The position numbers and the translations under genes were made by a program. The notes under the pieces were generated by a model that was not told the DNA's origin, did not search any database, and saw only the letters and a program-made list of their open reading frames with translations. Below, in pieces: positions 1 through 9,532 of a stretch of DNA of 64,000 nucleotides (its first letter is position 1; each line of letters opens with the position of its first letter). The DNA is from Apiosordaria backusii. Taxonomy: Eukaryota > Ascomycota > Sordariomycetes > Sordariales > Lasiosphaeriaceae. The DNA lies in the NCBI GenBank assembly GCA_030549205.1, contig JAUKTV010000009.1, forward strand, positions 1,240,001-1,304,000, read 5' to 3'.

Positions 1-432
1 AGCAACGCCGCCCCTCCCGTTTGAGCTTTTGCGGGCGTGGGCACGGTGTGTGCAATCTTCAGGCTGTCGCAGGAGAGAGCTCCCTCCCGATATCTGCCTT
101 GCTTGCTTCCCGCCGTTCAGTTGGCGGTCTGTTTTATCTAGGGTTCCGTCCGTGTGTTATCGATCCGGACCTTCAATATAACACCGTCTTCTTTTTCTCA
201 TTTTGAGCTCTGCTGGTTTTTCACCATGGACGATTCCATATTGTAACTTGCTCCTTGCCGTCAAGGCTTCGTTTTCTTCCTTCTTCTCAGCAACCAACCA
301 AACCTGTTGGATACTGCCAAAACGAGAGCGCTCAGCACGCATCGGTCCAAACTGTCACGCCTCTCGCTTTTCTTTACCATTCAGGGCACTTACACACATT
401 TATCGGATCAGGTCAGGTCAGGTCAGCCCAAG
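1..432 (+). promoter_or_regulatory. Leader/promoter region of the bHLH gene
   Basis: No independent gene is visible here. The stretch is CT-rich and ends in a short direct repeat (CAGGT units, about 408-425) just before the chosen start. The reading frame stays open upstream of the start from about 307, but the bHLH family conservation does not reach that far, so I treat it as 5' leader. The left end of the window may cut the promoter. Confidence 0.5.
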
Positions 433-1904
433 ATGCCTCGAACTACATTACCCCCAACCCCGGCGTCCTCGACAGACATTACGGGACAAGATGGTTCAAA
501 GATGGCATCGCTCCAGATGTCGTTTGAGCTACCTCCGCCAGCCATAGCTGCCAGACCTGGCGGTGCAAATGCGGCATCTTCATCCCAGACGGTGTTCCCG
601 ATGCAGGCCAGCGAGACTGTCAAGTCACGGAGGCGAACAGCAGCACCTTCGAATGCTGCTATTCAGCCGGCACCACCCAAGGACGAGTTTGTTCTTCCAC
701 CTCCGCCAACTAGATCTCGCAAGATCATTCAGATGAAGCCTAAGGAGGAGATGGCAGCTTCTTCTGCGTCGGCTAAGGGTACTGCTTCCGGGGGTGGTTC
801 CAAGTCTAACAATGCTGGAAGTGCTACTGCTGCTGCCACGACAACAACAGCTGGAACCAAGAGGAAACAGCCTTCGGCCACGAGTGCGGCAGGGAGAAAG
901 ATTGCGAGGAAAACTGCCCACAGCTTGATAGAACGCAGACGGAGGTCCAAGATGAACGAGGAATTCGCCGTTCTCAAGAGCTTAATCCCAGCTTGCACGG
1001 GGGAGATGCACAAGTTGGCTATTCTACAGGTTTGTCTCTTCAGGCCATTCCTACCAATTTCTCGGCATTTATAACTGACAACATCTCCCGTTTCCAGGCC
1101 TCTATCGAATACGTCCGCTACCTCGAAGACTGCGTAAGCCAGCTCAAAGCCCAGCGCTCTGGGTCTGGTTCTGAGCCAACAACATCAACATCATCATCAG
1201 ACGCAATGATCATCGAGCAAACAACCACACCCACCACCACCACCCTCCCCTCCCCAGTCTTTGCACCTTACATCCCCCCTACCAACACATTATTAAACTC
1301 TCCCGATGACATTGAAATGTCAAATCACAGCTCCTCCTCTTCTAGCTCCTCATCAACAAGCGCAGCCCCCTCCCCCGCATTCACACCTATTGCCTCCTCC
1401 CACTCCCATTCCCATTCCCAATCCCGCTCCCGCCTCCCCTCCATCTCCGCCTCTCCAGCTCTGCTACCTTTGGACCAAAACAGAAACAGGCATGGATCTA
1501 TCTCTTCAGTGTCAACAAGCACAGATCACTACCACCGCTCATCTTCTTTTTCTCTGGGGGGTGGGGGTGGGAGTGTCTACGGTACATCATCAGCAATGAC
1601 CTCGCCGGCTTTTGGTCCGCAGCAATCATCATCATCACATGGATATGGTGGTGGTGGGTATGCAGGAGGGGGGACGGGGGGGTATCTTTCGCAGTTGACG
1701 AGCCCGGCGCTGGGGCCGAGGGATGGTGGTAGGGATTTGGATCAGGAGGCTACGGCTGCGTTGCTGATGTTGAATCAGATGGATCGGAGGACGGGGAGTG
1801 TGAGTTCTGGTGGTGGGGGAGGGGGAAGTGGTGGTGGGGGGAGTAATGGGGAGCAACAGCAAAGGGGGAGGGGGATGAGTGTGAGGGATTTGCTTAGTAC
1901 TTAG
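433..1904 (+). CDS. bHLH transcription factor
   Basis: This is a predicted nuclear DNA-binding regulator of about 467 residues. Exons are 433-1029 and 1098-1904; the 68-nt intron starts GTTTGT and ends TTTCCAG, and it falls inside helix 2, rejoining LAILQ to ASIEYVRYLED. The bHLH domain spans about residues 160-215. It carries the E-box contact triad His163, Glu167 and Arg171 in HSLIERRRRSKMNEEF. The loop and second helix contain LIPACTGEMHKLAILQ. Flanks are disordered: a proline/alanine/serine-rich N-terminus with a basic KRKQP stretch, and a Ser/His/Gly-rich C-terminus. The domain resembles fungal proteins labelled GlcD-gamma-type HLH factors, which is memory rather than a search result. 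Target genes cannot be inferred. The start was chosen as the ATG at 433, close to the first conserved-looking residues; an in-frame upstream ATG near 307 is possible. Confidence 0.9.
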
Positions 1905-3883
1905 ACTTGGGGGGAGGAGAGGTGAGAAGGTGGGGGGGAGATGTGGGATTGGTGACCCTTCGGGGAGTGATGACCCTTTGGAGAGTGGAGACTGGATTGG
2001 GAGTGGTGACCCTTCGGGGATAGATGACCCTGTGAAAGAGAGTGGGAATGATGACCCTTCGGGGATAGATGACCCTGTGAAAGAGAGTGGGAACGATGAC
2101 CCCTCGGGGATAGATGACCCTTTGGAGATGGACTGGGAGCGGTGACCCTTCGGGGCTTGATGACCCAATGGAGACGGCTGGACGGTTAAGGGTGTTGAGC
2201 GTTGGATGGTTTGGTTGTTTGGTCAAAAGAGGAACAAATGCAGCCCAGTGTGGTCTGGTAATGATGTACTCTCCATGTCTCGAGTTGGGACTTGGGAGAA
2301 GGGACAAGAAACAGGAGATGGTTGGGATCGAGATGGCGTTTACGGTTTTGGATATTTGCCGGGTGGCTCGGAATCTGGAACAGGATTGACCTTCTTTGCT
2401 GCTATCTAGACTTCTTTTTTTGTTTTTTTGGTCGTCTGATGTTTGCCTTCTGGATGTGAACTAGATGCAGGGTCTTTAATGCGAATTCGGTATCTGACTC
2501 GCAACTCAATTCAACCTCGGTCACAAACAAACACCGAGAGACTTTGAACCTATCTTTTCGTTCTTGGATGAGTCGGCATTACATTGAGGATACGCTATGA
2601 TGACCCGAGGATGTTTACCGTTTGAACAGATCTTACGAGTTGGTGTTTTGGCCGTGTCGACAAAGGGGGATATGCAAAATGGAAGCATTTTGGATCTTCC
2701 CAGGTCGCATCAACACAACTCGAGATGGCGGTTGCATGTCGGAGGTGTGGGAGAAACTCGAGGGTCAAAGAGGCAAATCGACTGACGATTTCAATGGGAA
2801 ATCGTCCCACGGATCTGATATAATGTTCCATGATTCGCTGGGACGGGATAAGTTCAACGTCTGTGGCGATTGGGGAAAACTGGGGTTTCTTCTGATCGTA
2901 CGAGCGCTTGTTTGGGAATGCCGCGTCCAAGCTTACACAAGCATTGCCGCGTGCGGGTAGCCCCTTGTTGGCGGCACGTGACATCCCTGACTCCAAACAA
3001 ACATCGACAGAGGTACAGGACGAGCACTGGCGTTGGAGTTGGCGATGGAGAAAGGCTCGGGTTTCGGCTCCGCTTGGGAATGAGGCGATTGGAAGATGCG
3101 GAACTGTGGGATGGCTGGAGGGAGGGAAGGGCTGTCTTGGTAGGGGTGCTGATCTCGGTGTTGTGGACGATGCAACTGACTCTCCTCCGGAAGTGATGGC
3201 ATGGAGATAGACAGTTGTGAGGTCACAGGAGATGTCAATCAATCTGGTATATAACCGTTGATCTCTCCTGTTGTTTGGGGGTCTTCTCTCCTCTCAGCAT
3301 CAGCAAGCAACAGCTTCTATCAAGACAAGACTCTCACTTCGATTTGCTCTTGTCGGCTCTGGAAGTCCGACGAACAACTCTATCACAGGAGCCGCGCGGC
3401 GTGGATCAACCTCAGCAGCGGTCTACCTATCTTTGTTCATTCCCTCGCTTTCCCGTACACCGGTCAGGGGAAAGCGTTCAAGCTTCTTCTCACCACCTTC
3501 ACCAACACCGTCGTCAAGACTCCCTCTCTCCGCCCTCAAGGTATTCACTCACCCCGCGCACCCTCCCACCGTTCCCAGGGCGAATCCTCCCCGTCCACCA
3601 CACTCTAAAAGACAACAAGTCACCCACCAACCCTTCATTCCGTGGCCCACAGTCAGTCTCACCACCCTTCCGACCAGCACCTTCTTCTTCCAAACCCCGC
3701 ACCGTCTTCACCTCGGCCAAAGCCCGGCCTCTCCGTCTCGTCCAAGAGACCCTCCAGCGCAAACGCAGACCGACAGTCTTTTACGCACAGCACTCGCATA
3801 CTTTCCTGCAGTCGCTGACTTGTCTCACGATTAACCAAGATACTTCCTTTCTGACCTCTTATCAAGACCAACCAACCGACAAA
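1905..3883. other. Intergenic region and long leader of the next gene
   Basis: Apart from the minisatellite I see no convincing gene. A 215-codon frame on the minus strand (2595-3242) has no recognisable domain. A TATA-like TATATAA lies at about 3248-3254, roughly 630 bp before the 3884 start, and is followed by CT-rich sequence typical of a fungal transcription start. The frame of the next gene is open from about 3275 to its ATG, which is unusual for a leader. Confidence 0.5.
1950..2166. repeat. 45-bp minisatellite with ten TGACCC boxes
   Basis: TGACCC starts at 1953, 1971, 2007, 2025, 2052, 2070, 2097, 2115, 2143 and 2161. The spacing is therefore 18, 36, 18, 27, 18, 27, 18, 28 and 18 bp. 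The core unit is TGACCCTTCGGGGATAGA followed by TGACCCTGTGAAAGAGAGTG and a short linker. It lies about 50 bp after the bHLH stop, probably in its 3' UTR. Repeated open frames arise on both strands as a by-product and I do not call them genes. Confidence 0.9.
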
Positions 3884-4431
3884 ATGGCTTCTACCAACCC
3901 CGTCATGCCCAAGGTTACTCCTCCCTTTCCTTCCCCCTCTCCTGCTGTTTCCCAAGTGCCCAACCCAATCAACAACCTCCCCCCTGTCCCTCCCTCCCGT
4001 CCCACGTATGATAGTAGGGGCATGGGAGGACCAGGAGGACAAACGGGAGGGGAGAGGTATGGTGGTGGTGCTGGGCAACAGTCAAACAATAGTAACACAC
4101 AAGAGAAGCTCCGCGCTGACTTACGACGCCAGGTAAATTCTATTCTTCTTCTTCTTTTTTATTTATTTCCAACCCAAGGAACCGATTTAATTGACCGTTA
4201 TATGATGATTAGCTCGACGACTCCGCCTCGGACGCCTCGTCTGTTGACTCCCGCGGCGGCCGCCGCCGCAGAAACAAGCAGCTTGCTCAGGCTGGCGGCT
4301 TGTCCAACCCTGCTGTTTTGCCTAGATTGGCTGACACCAAGCCTGTCCGGCTTCAACTCGGTCTCAACCTTGATGTCGAGGTTGAGTTGAAGGCTAGGCT
4401 GCAGGGTGATGTCTCTTTGACTTTGCTGTGA
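3884..4431 (+). CDS. Conserved small fungal protein of unknown function
   Basis: The encoded protein is about 155 residues long. Exons are 3884-4132 and 4213-4431, with an 80-nt intron starting GTAAAT and ending GATTAG. The N-terminal half is Pro/Gly/Gln-rich and disordered. The C-terminal part starts LDDSASDASSVDSRGG, has a basic RRRRRNKQ patch, and ends in the amphipathic tail RLQLGLNLDVEVELKARLQG followed by DVSLTLL. I recognise this LNLDVEVELKA tail from small proteins in many filamentous ascomycetes, but know of no function. The start at 3884 has a good AAAATGG context. The stop codon TGA is embedded in a GTGAGT splice donor, so a longer isoform is possible (see the 4533-5064 entry). Confidence 0.75.
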
Positions 4432-4532
4432 GTCCTTCTCCTTGTGGTTTTTCTTATTGGGTGCTGACCATGGGGGTGATTTTTATCATGTCAAAGTCAA
4501 TAAATGCCTGACATCTCTTGCTTGATACAAAG

Positions 4533-5064
4533 GGTGGAAGAGAAACCCACGGCGCGACCGCGGGAAAGTATAGAGTTGATTCCTGATTTGTTTGGGGTTG
4601 TTTATGGATACCACCATGAGCAGCAGCAGCAGCAGCATCAGGAAAAAAATGGGAAGGTGATGACGAGGGAAACAAGAAAGGAGATGTTTTACATGCGGAT
4701 AGGGCAGATGAGCTTCAGGCAGAACTGGGTGGAGAGAGAGGTCAGCAGCTCGCTTACGCTCACGGTCTGTCTGTTGATTCTGGCTCTGGGGGTGTTCATT
4801 GGGTTTGTGGCTGGGAAGTGGGTTGATTTGGTGCTTTTTGGAGTTGGGACTTCAGCAGCAGCGGCAGCAGCAGTGGTATCGCCGGGTTGTGTAGGCTTTG
4901 GGGGGATGAATATTAGTTCAGCAAGCCCAAGTTGGGATAGTCTGGTAACTGGTGTTGTTGGGTCGTCATCGCCAGGGGAGGGGATTCATGCTGTGGTGGG
5001 ATGGGAATTTTACCATGGCAGAAACAGTGGTACGGAGTACTGCGGCTCTTGGGTGGTGGCTTGA
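4533..5064 (+). CDS. Possible alternative 3' exon with a membrane segment
   Basis: Splicing from GTGAGT at 4428 to the acceptor ATACAAAG ending at 4532 removes 105 nt including the upstream stop. It joins in frame to an open stretch ending at 5064. The isoform would be about 331 residues long instead of 155. The added tail has a polyglutamine run, one strong hydrophobic stretch (LTLTVCLLILALGVFIGFVA) and an alanine run. Codon use is G/T-rich and looks more like 3' UTR than the upstream exons. The usual form of the family, as I remember it, stops at the upstream TGA. This is therefore an open possibility, not an established exon. Confidence 0.25.
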
Positions 5065-5386
5065 CTAGTGTTGCCTGCTGGGGTTGGAAATGTACATATA
5101 TGGGATTGGGTTTGTGTTTGGTATAGAGAGATAAACAAGAGAAAATGGATATTGTGTATTGTTTTGTTTTTGGTATTTGTCAATCATCATCTGCCATGGC
5201 TTTTCTCTTGTGATGTCAAAAGTGAAGCCATCCCTGACCTTGTTGCCAGTACGTAACAGGAACCTGCCGCCATCCGTCCCCCACCAGCAAGAAAACTTTT
5301 TTCCACAACCTGGGCAGGGACACACCTTCCAACATACCGCCACAACCCATTCTTGTTGTCATCAATCCAATCGGAACCATCTCTCA

Positions 5387-5479
5387 TCGGGTATGGTGTA
5401 GCGGTAACATCGTTGACTCTCACTTCTCAGGAGTGATTGCCTCTCTCAACAGCCCCGGGTTCGACTCCCGGTATCCGAG
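5387..5479 (+). tRNA. tRNA-Glu (CTC), intron-containing
   Basis: The cloverleaf can be folded by hand. Acceptor stem TCGGGTA (5387-5393) pairs with TATCCGA (5472-5478), followed by discriminator G. D-stem GTGT pairs with ACAT, anticodon stem GTTGA (5412-5416) with TCAAC (5446-5450), and T-stem CCGGG with CCCGG around TTCGACT. The anticodon is CTC at 5419-5421 (Glu). A 22-nt intron, 5423-5444, follows position 37, the canonical place for a nuclear tRNA intron. A T5 run at 5491-5495 would terminate Pol III. Confidence 0.93.
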
Positions 5480-5490
5480 TCACAACATTC

Positions 5491-5495
5491 TTTTT
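5491..5495 (+). terminator. Pol III T-run after tRNA-Glu
   Basis: Five T residues lie 12 nt after the tRNA 3' end, the usual Pol III stop signal. Confidence 0.6.
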
Positions 5496-5785
5496 GTCTT
5501 TATTTCAAGCCATCAAAGTTCTCTCTTTTTGTCTCTCTTGCTTGTTTGTGCAAACTTGACTGTGTTGTGGTGAGGAAATTGTCTCTGCTCAAGTAAGTAA
5601 AATATGAGCTGATGTTGTTCTCTATGTCTAGAGTCTTCACCTTGAAACGGTAACTTGAAGTCTTCTCGGGGACCGAAAGGCAACATGGAAGGTATGGCAT
5701 GAGACTGATGAGTGTTTCTGGAGCGCTGAGTGCCACGTGTGGAATTTCTCAACACCAGCTTCTTGAGACGTGCTCTCTGTGCCAG

Positions 5786-5792
5786 ATATAAA
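5786..5792 (+). promoter_or_regulatory. TATA-like box of the 5S rRNA gene
   Basis: ATATAAA sits at -30 to -24 relative to the 5S start at 5816. Upstream TATA elements at this distance are known for dispersed 5S genes in Neurospora-type fungi. Confidence 0.6.
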
Positions 5793-5815
5793 CCCATCCT
5801 CAGTCATGAACAATC

Positions 5816-5934
5816 ACATACGACCATACCCAGCTGAAAATACGGCATCCCGTCCGCTCTGCCCGAGTCAAACAGCTGAGGGCCGAACTAGTACTCAGGT
5901 GGGTGACCACTGGGGAATCCTCGGTGTTGTATGT
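5816..5934 (+). rRNA. 5S ribosomal RNA, dispersed copy
   Basis: The sequence begins ACATACGACCATACCC and ends GGTGTTGTATGT, 119 nt, with conserved internal blocks such as ATCCCGTCCGCTCT and GAGGGCCGAACTAGTA. Helix I pairs 5816-5824 with 5926-5934, allowing one G-U. It is followed by a T7 run (5934-5940) as terminator. A single 5S gene among protein genes, not in an array, is the arrangement known in Neurospora and its relatives. It lies 336 bp after a tRNA gene on the same strand. Confidence 0.93.
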
Positions 5935-6681
5935 TTTTTTGAGTTTTTTTGGGCTCCACTTGACTCCATCACCAAGTTTGGGCATATCAACAAGACCCAC
6001 GGGGCGCTCGGGGAAGCTCGGGAACAGTTGGGTTATTTAATTTCGGAGTCAAGAAAGTGTTCAGGTGTGATTCTTGCAAACTGTTCTTTTAGCGGCTTCG
6101 GAGTAAGAGCGGGCGGTGGTGGTGAGCTGTTTCCTGGGTGTGCGTGTTTCCAACCTACAACGACTCGATGATCCAACGAACAGGAGATGTTGCGAGGCGG
6201 TCTGATTATTCTGATGTCCTTGCTGTGATATCAACTGCAATAAAGATCTCCCGAGTCGAGTATCCAATAACAAGTCAACATATTCCAGCATTTTGGGGTC
6301 TATTTTCTTGGTGCCTTGTATCATTTGTGTTTGTAGTCGGAAGTGTCCGTTTGCATGTCCATGACTGCTTTGTAAACTAAAGAATATGGCACGCTAGAAA
6401 CTTTTCTTCCCAGTATCCTAACAGACAAGCCAGTTAAACCAATTGACCAAGCAAGCAACAAGAAGAGGTATATAGCTTAACCACGTAAAACAGCAAAGAG
6501 TAAGAACGACAGAAGATCCCCCGCATCTAGAAAACATCATCCAAGCAGGCCACATATATGCCAGCCAGCCCTCTGTTTCATCATCATACATCCAAACACC
6601 TCCCATCCAATACATTATCCATCATCTTTTCTCATACAAAACTTCAAATCCTGGTATCAAATCCCCCCTTCTCTCTTCAAC
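5935..6681. other. Intergenic region and 3' UTR of the PhoD-like gene
   Basis: No gene is supported. A hydrophobic 65-codon minus-strand frame (6418-6615) lies just beyond the phosphatase stop and looks like 3' UTR. Confidence 0.5.
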
Positions 6682-9532
6682 TTAATGTGACCTCCCACTC
6701 CTAACACTCCTCCTACTCCCCCTCCCCACACTCCCCACCACACTAACCGGCTTCTCCCCTCTATACTCCAGCGCCGGAATCGTCAACCCATACCCCTCCG
6801 TCCTCCCCTCCCCATCATGCTGATCAATCTCCACCTGAATACTCACATCCAAGCTCCCATCTGACCCCCTGCCATGCTCACCCGGCACAGCAGCCTTGTG
6901 CTTACTCCCGCAATTGACCTCCCCAGCTCCAATAGGAAGACGAGCATCCTTCGGCCTCGGAATCCCGGAGGAAGTCTGGGCGGAGTGGGGGAGGCTGACC
7001 TGCGACGACAACCCAGCAGCAGCACCACCCCCATTAGTAGGTGGAAAAAGGTGGTTCTGGTCTACCACTTGGTGAGAATTCAACGGCCAACCCCCTCCCG
7101 AGGCACCACCATTACGCTGACCCCCGTTATTGGTGGGGGAGTTCTCAGTAATGATGGCAAAGTTCCTGCTTGGCATGGTGACGTTGTTGGACTTGGAGGT
7201 TTTGCTGCTGTTGCCCGGGTCCTTGTCAAACAGCTTCAGCAGGGTCTCGTCGGTCTCGTGGTTGAGGTGGTGGATCTTGTTGCGGCGGGCCAGCAGATTC
7301 GCCACGGCTGCGGGAGGGGGCTTGTTGACGATGGCGGAAGAAACGACGTTGGCGATGTAGCGGTAGTCGTTCTCTGTGGGGATGTTGAGCTTGGGGTTGG
7401 AGTAGAACCGCCCAAGGGCGGCAAGATGGACGTCGCCGCTGAGGATGGTGATGCGGATGGAGAACTCGGCTGCGAGGGCTTGGAAGCGCTCGATGAGGCG
7501 GTTGCGCTCCTTTTTGTGGGTGCGGGCGGTGTAGTGGTCGTCGAGGTCGTCGAGGAGGTCGACGCTGCCGTCGAAGCTGTTGAAGAAGGTGCCGCCGAGG
7601 CCGATGCGGCGGTTGAGGAGCTTGATGGGGGCGATGACGGGGCTGGAGAAGATGTTTTCTAGCCAGGTCAGGCGCTGGCGAGGTGTCAGTAATCGTCTAG
7701 GACAACAGTCTCGGGGATAAACTCACAGGGTAGGCAATGGGCACACCGAGCAGGAGAATGAGGTGCTTTAGAGGCTGGTCCGAGTTTGCGGCGGCGGTGA
7801 ACTCCTCCTTGAGACGGGCAAAAATGGCGTCGTAGGTCTCGGGGTAGTTGATTTGATGCCTGGTGCGTTCGGTGCGGGCGTCAATACCCACGAAAGCTAT
7901 CCTGGCACCTAGCCTAGCATACAGGTTGTGCGAGTGCTCAGCGACATATGGGCCAGGTTTCGGGCCATTGATATAGCCAGACTCGGTGATCTTGGGGTGA
8001 ACATAGGCAGTCATGAACTGGTTGGGATCAACGCCTTGTCCTTCCTCGCCCACAGCCGGGTGAACCGCATCGGAGGTGTAGGTAGATGGCGGTGGGGCAA
8101 GATGATGCTGGAAAAGCATGTAGTACTTGTGAGCGACACCACCGATGCCTCTAAAAACCTGGTTGACTATTAGCACGAACGTCTGGTATTGTGTCTAGCG
8201 CGACGGTATCCTTACATCGCACTTCATGAACTCGTTCACATAAGAGCCAAATCCATCAATAATCTGGGAGCTTTTGTCAGCCAGTCCGCACTTCGGACCT
8301 GTTTCCGCAACAAATCGCACGTACGTCGTGGTCATCCCAGATATTGATCTGAGGAATCTGTCCATTGGCAGCAGCAAAAGGCTCAGTGCCGTACCTTGAA
8401 CATCAAGAGTCAGTCTCGAGCGCATCAACAAAAACCAAACGCCCTATGCAGCAACCTACCAGCGAATATAGTTCTTCAGATAATAATCATCACACTCCTC
8501 TCTCAACGACTCCGGAAAAGGGTACTCCCTCCTCTTCTTGGGATTGCCAATAGCAGTCCACTTCCTAAGCGGCCCTTGCACCCGAATCCCATCATTGTAA
8601 ATCTGATCACCACCCCCAATCATGACATGAAACGGCCTCTCCCGATGCTTCCTCATAACATCATTCCACAAACACGCCCCCGAAAACGCCTCCTCATCCG
8701 TCCCAACACTAAACCCATTACAAGAGTGAAACATAATCCTCATGCTCTCCGTCACCGCAGGCACATAAAACGCATTCACCCTCGGCTTCGTCCTGCTCGC
8801 AAACCTCAACCCAGGCAGCTCATACTCCCACTTCGTCTCCCTGCCCTCCATCTCCACCGTTATATCAAACCTCCAAAAGGTATTCCTCGGGTCAGAATAT
8901 AAACAAATCCCTTCAATCTTACTCCCCCCACCACTCCCCCCCTCCCCAGCCTCTTCTCCCACCGCCCTGCGAAGCTCAAGCGTCGGTGTATAACCCTGAC
9001 GCCTCCCCCCACCAACAGTAACAACAAGCACACTCCCAACCCACCTCCTCCCTTCCATCCTCCGGTAATTAATCAACGGCCCAACCGAAATTTCCTTCCC
9101 ATCTGGCGGCGGTCCAGACGACGCCTTAATAGCCGACTCCGCAGCAGGCGCATCCTCCGCGTGGCCCGTCGCGGCGCGGGCCTCTTCCGCGCCGGCAATA
9201 ACAGGCTTGAAGCGCATGGACGTAGGGCGGTCGCTGCCGTGGCCATTGCCATTCTTCTCGGGGGGCTCGACGCGGGACTTGTTGAGGAAGTCGGCCAGGT
9301 CGCTCACGCCGCCTCCCTGGGCGTCCGCTTCGCGCGCGATGGGACCGTTGTGATGGTGGTGGTGGTGGTGGTGGTGAGAAGAATGCTGGGCGGCACCTCG
9401 TCCTTGTTCGTATTTGGCGTAGGCTGAGGACTCGGCGTGGCGCCAGCGGGATTGGGAGGTGTAGGGGTTGCGCGCATCGTCGTGGTTGATCTCGTCGCCG
9501 TCGCCGCGAGGGGGGCTGACTGGTGAAGCCAT
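6682..9532 (-). CDS. PhoD-like metallophosphatase
   Basis: The protein is about 871 residues. Exons on the minus strand are 9532-8460, 8394-8325, 8263-8216, 8158-7727 and 7674-6682, separated by introns of 52-68 nt (for example GTACGT...CCCAG). It belongs to the fungal long PhoD-like family, predicted metal-dependent phosphoesterases, probably intracellular since no signal peptide is visible. Motifs include MIGGGDQIYNDG at the end of exon 1, NIWDDHD|IIDGFGSY split by intron 2, FVGIDARTERTRHQI in exon 4, and ITILSGDVHLAALGRFY in exon 5. The aspartates and histidines in these motifs are the expected metal ligands. The N-terminus is low-complexity with a nine-histidine tract at residues 53-61. 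The C-terminus is Asn/Gly/Ser-rich and ends in an Arg/Ser segment. The substrate is not known. The start at 9532 is the first ATG of the open frame. Confidence 0.92.

Noticed and set aside
1635..2168. Minus-strand repetitive frame opposite the bHLH 3' end
   Set aside because: Its repeats are just the translated minisatellite; no start context or domain, and it overlaps real coding sequence.
2595..3242. 215-codon minus-strand frame
   Set aside because: No domain, mixed composition, lies in a promoter region; length alone is not convincing.
6418..6615. Hydrophobic 65-codon minus-strand frame
   Set aside because: Sits directly in the 3' UTR of the PhoD-like gene.
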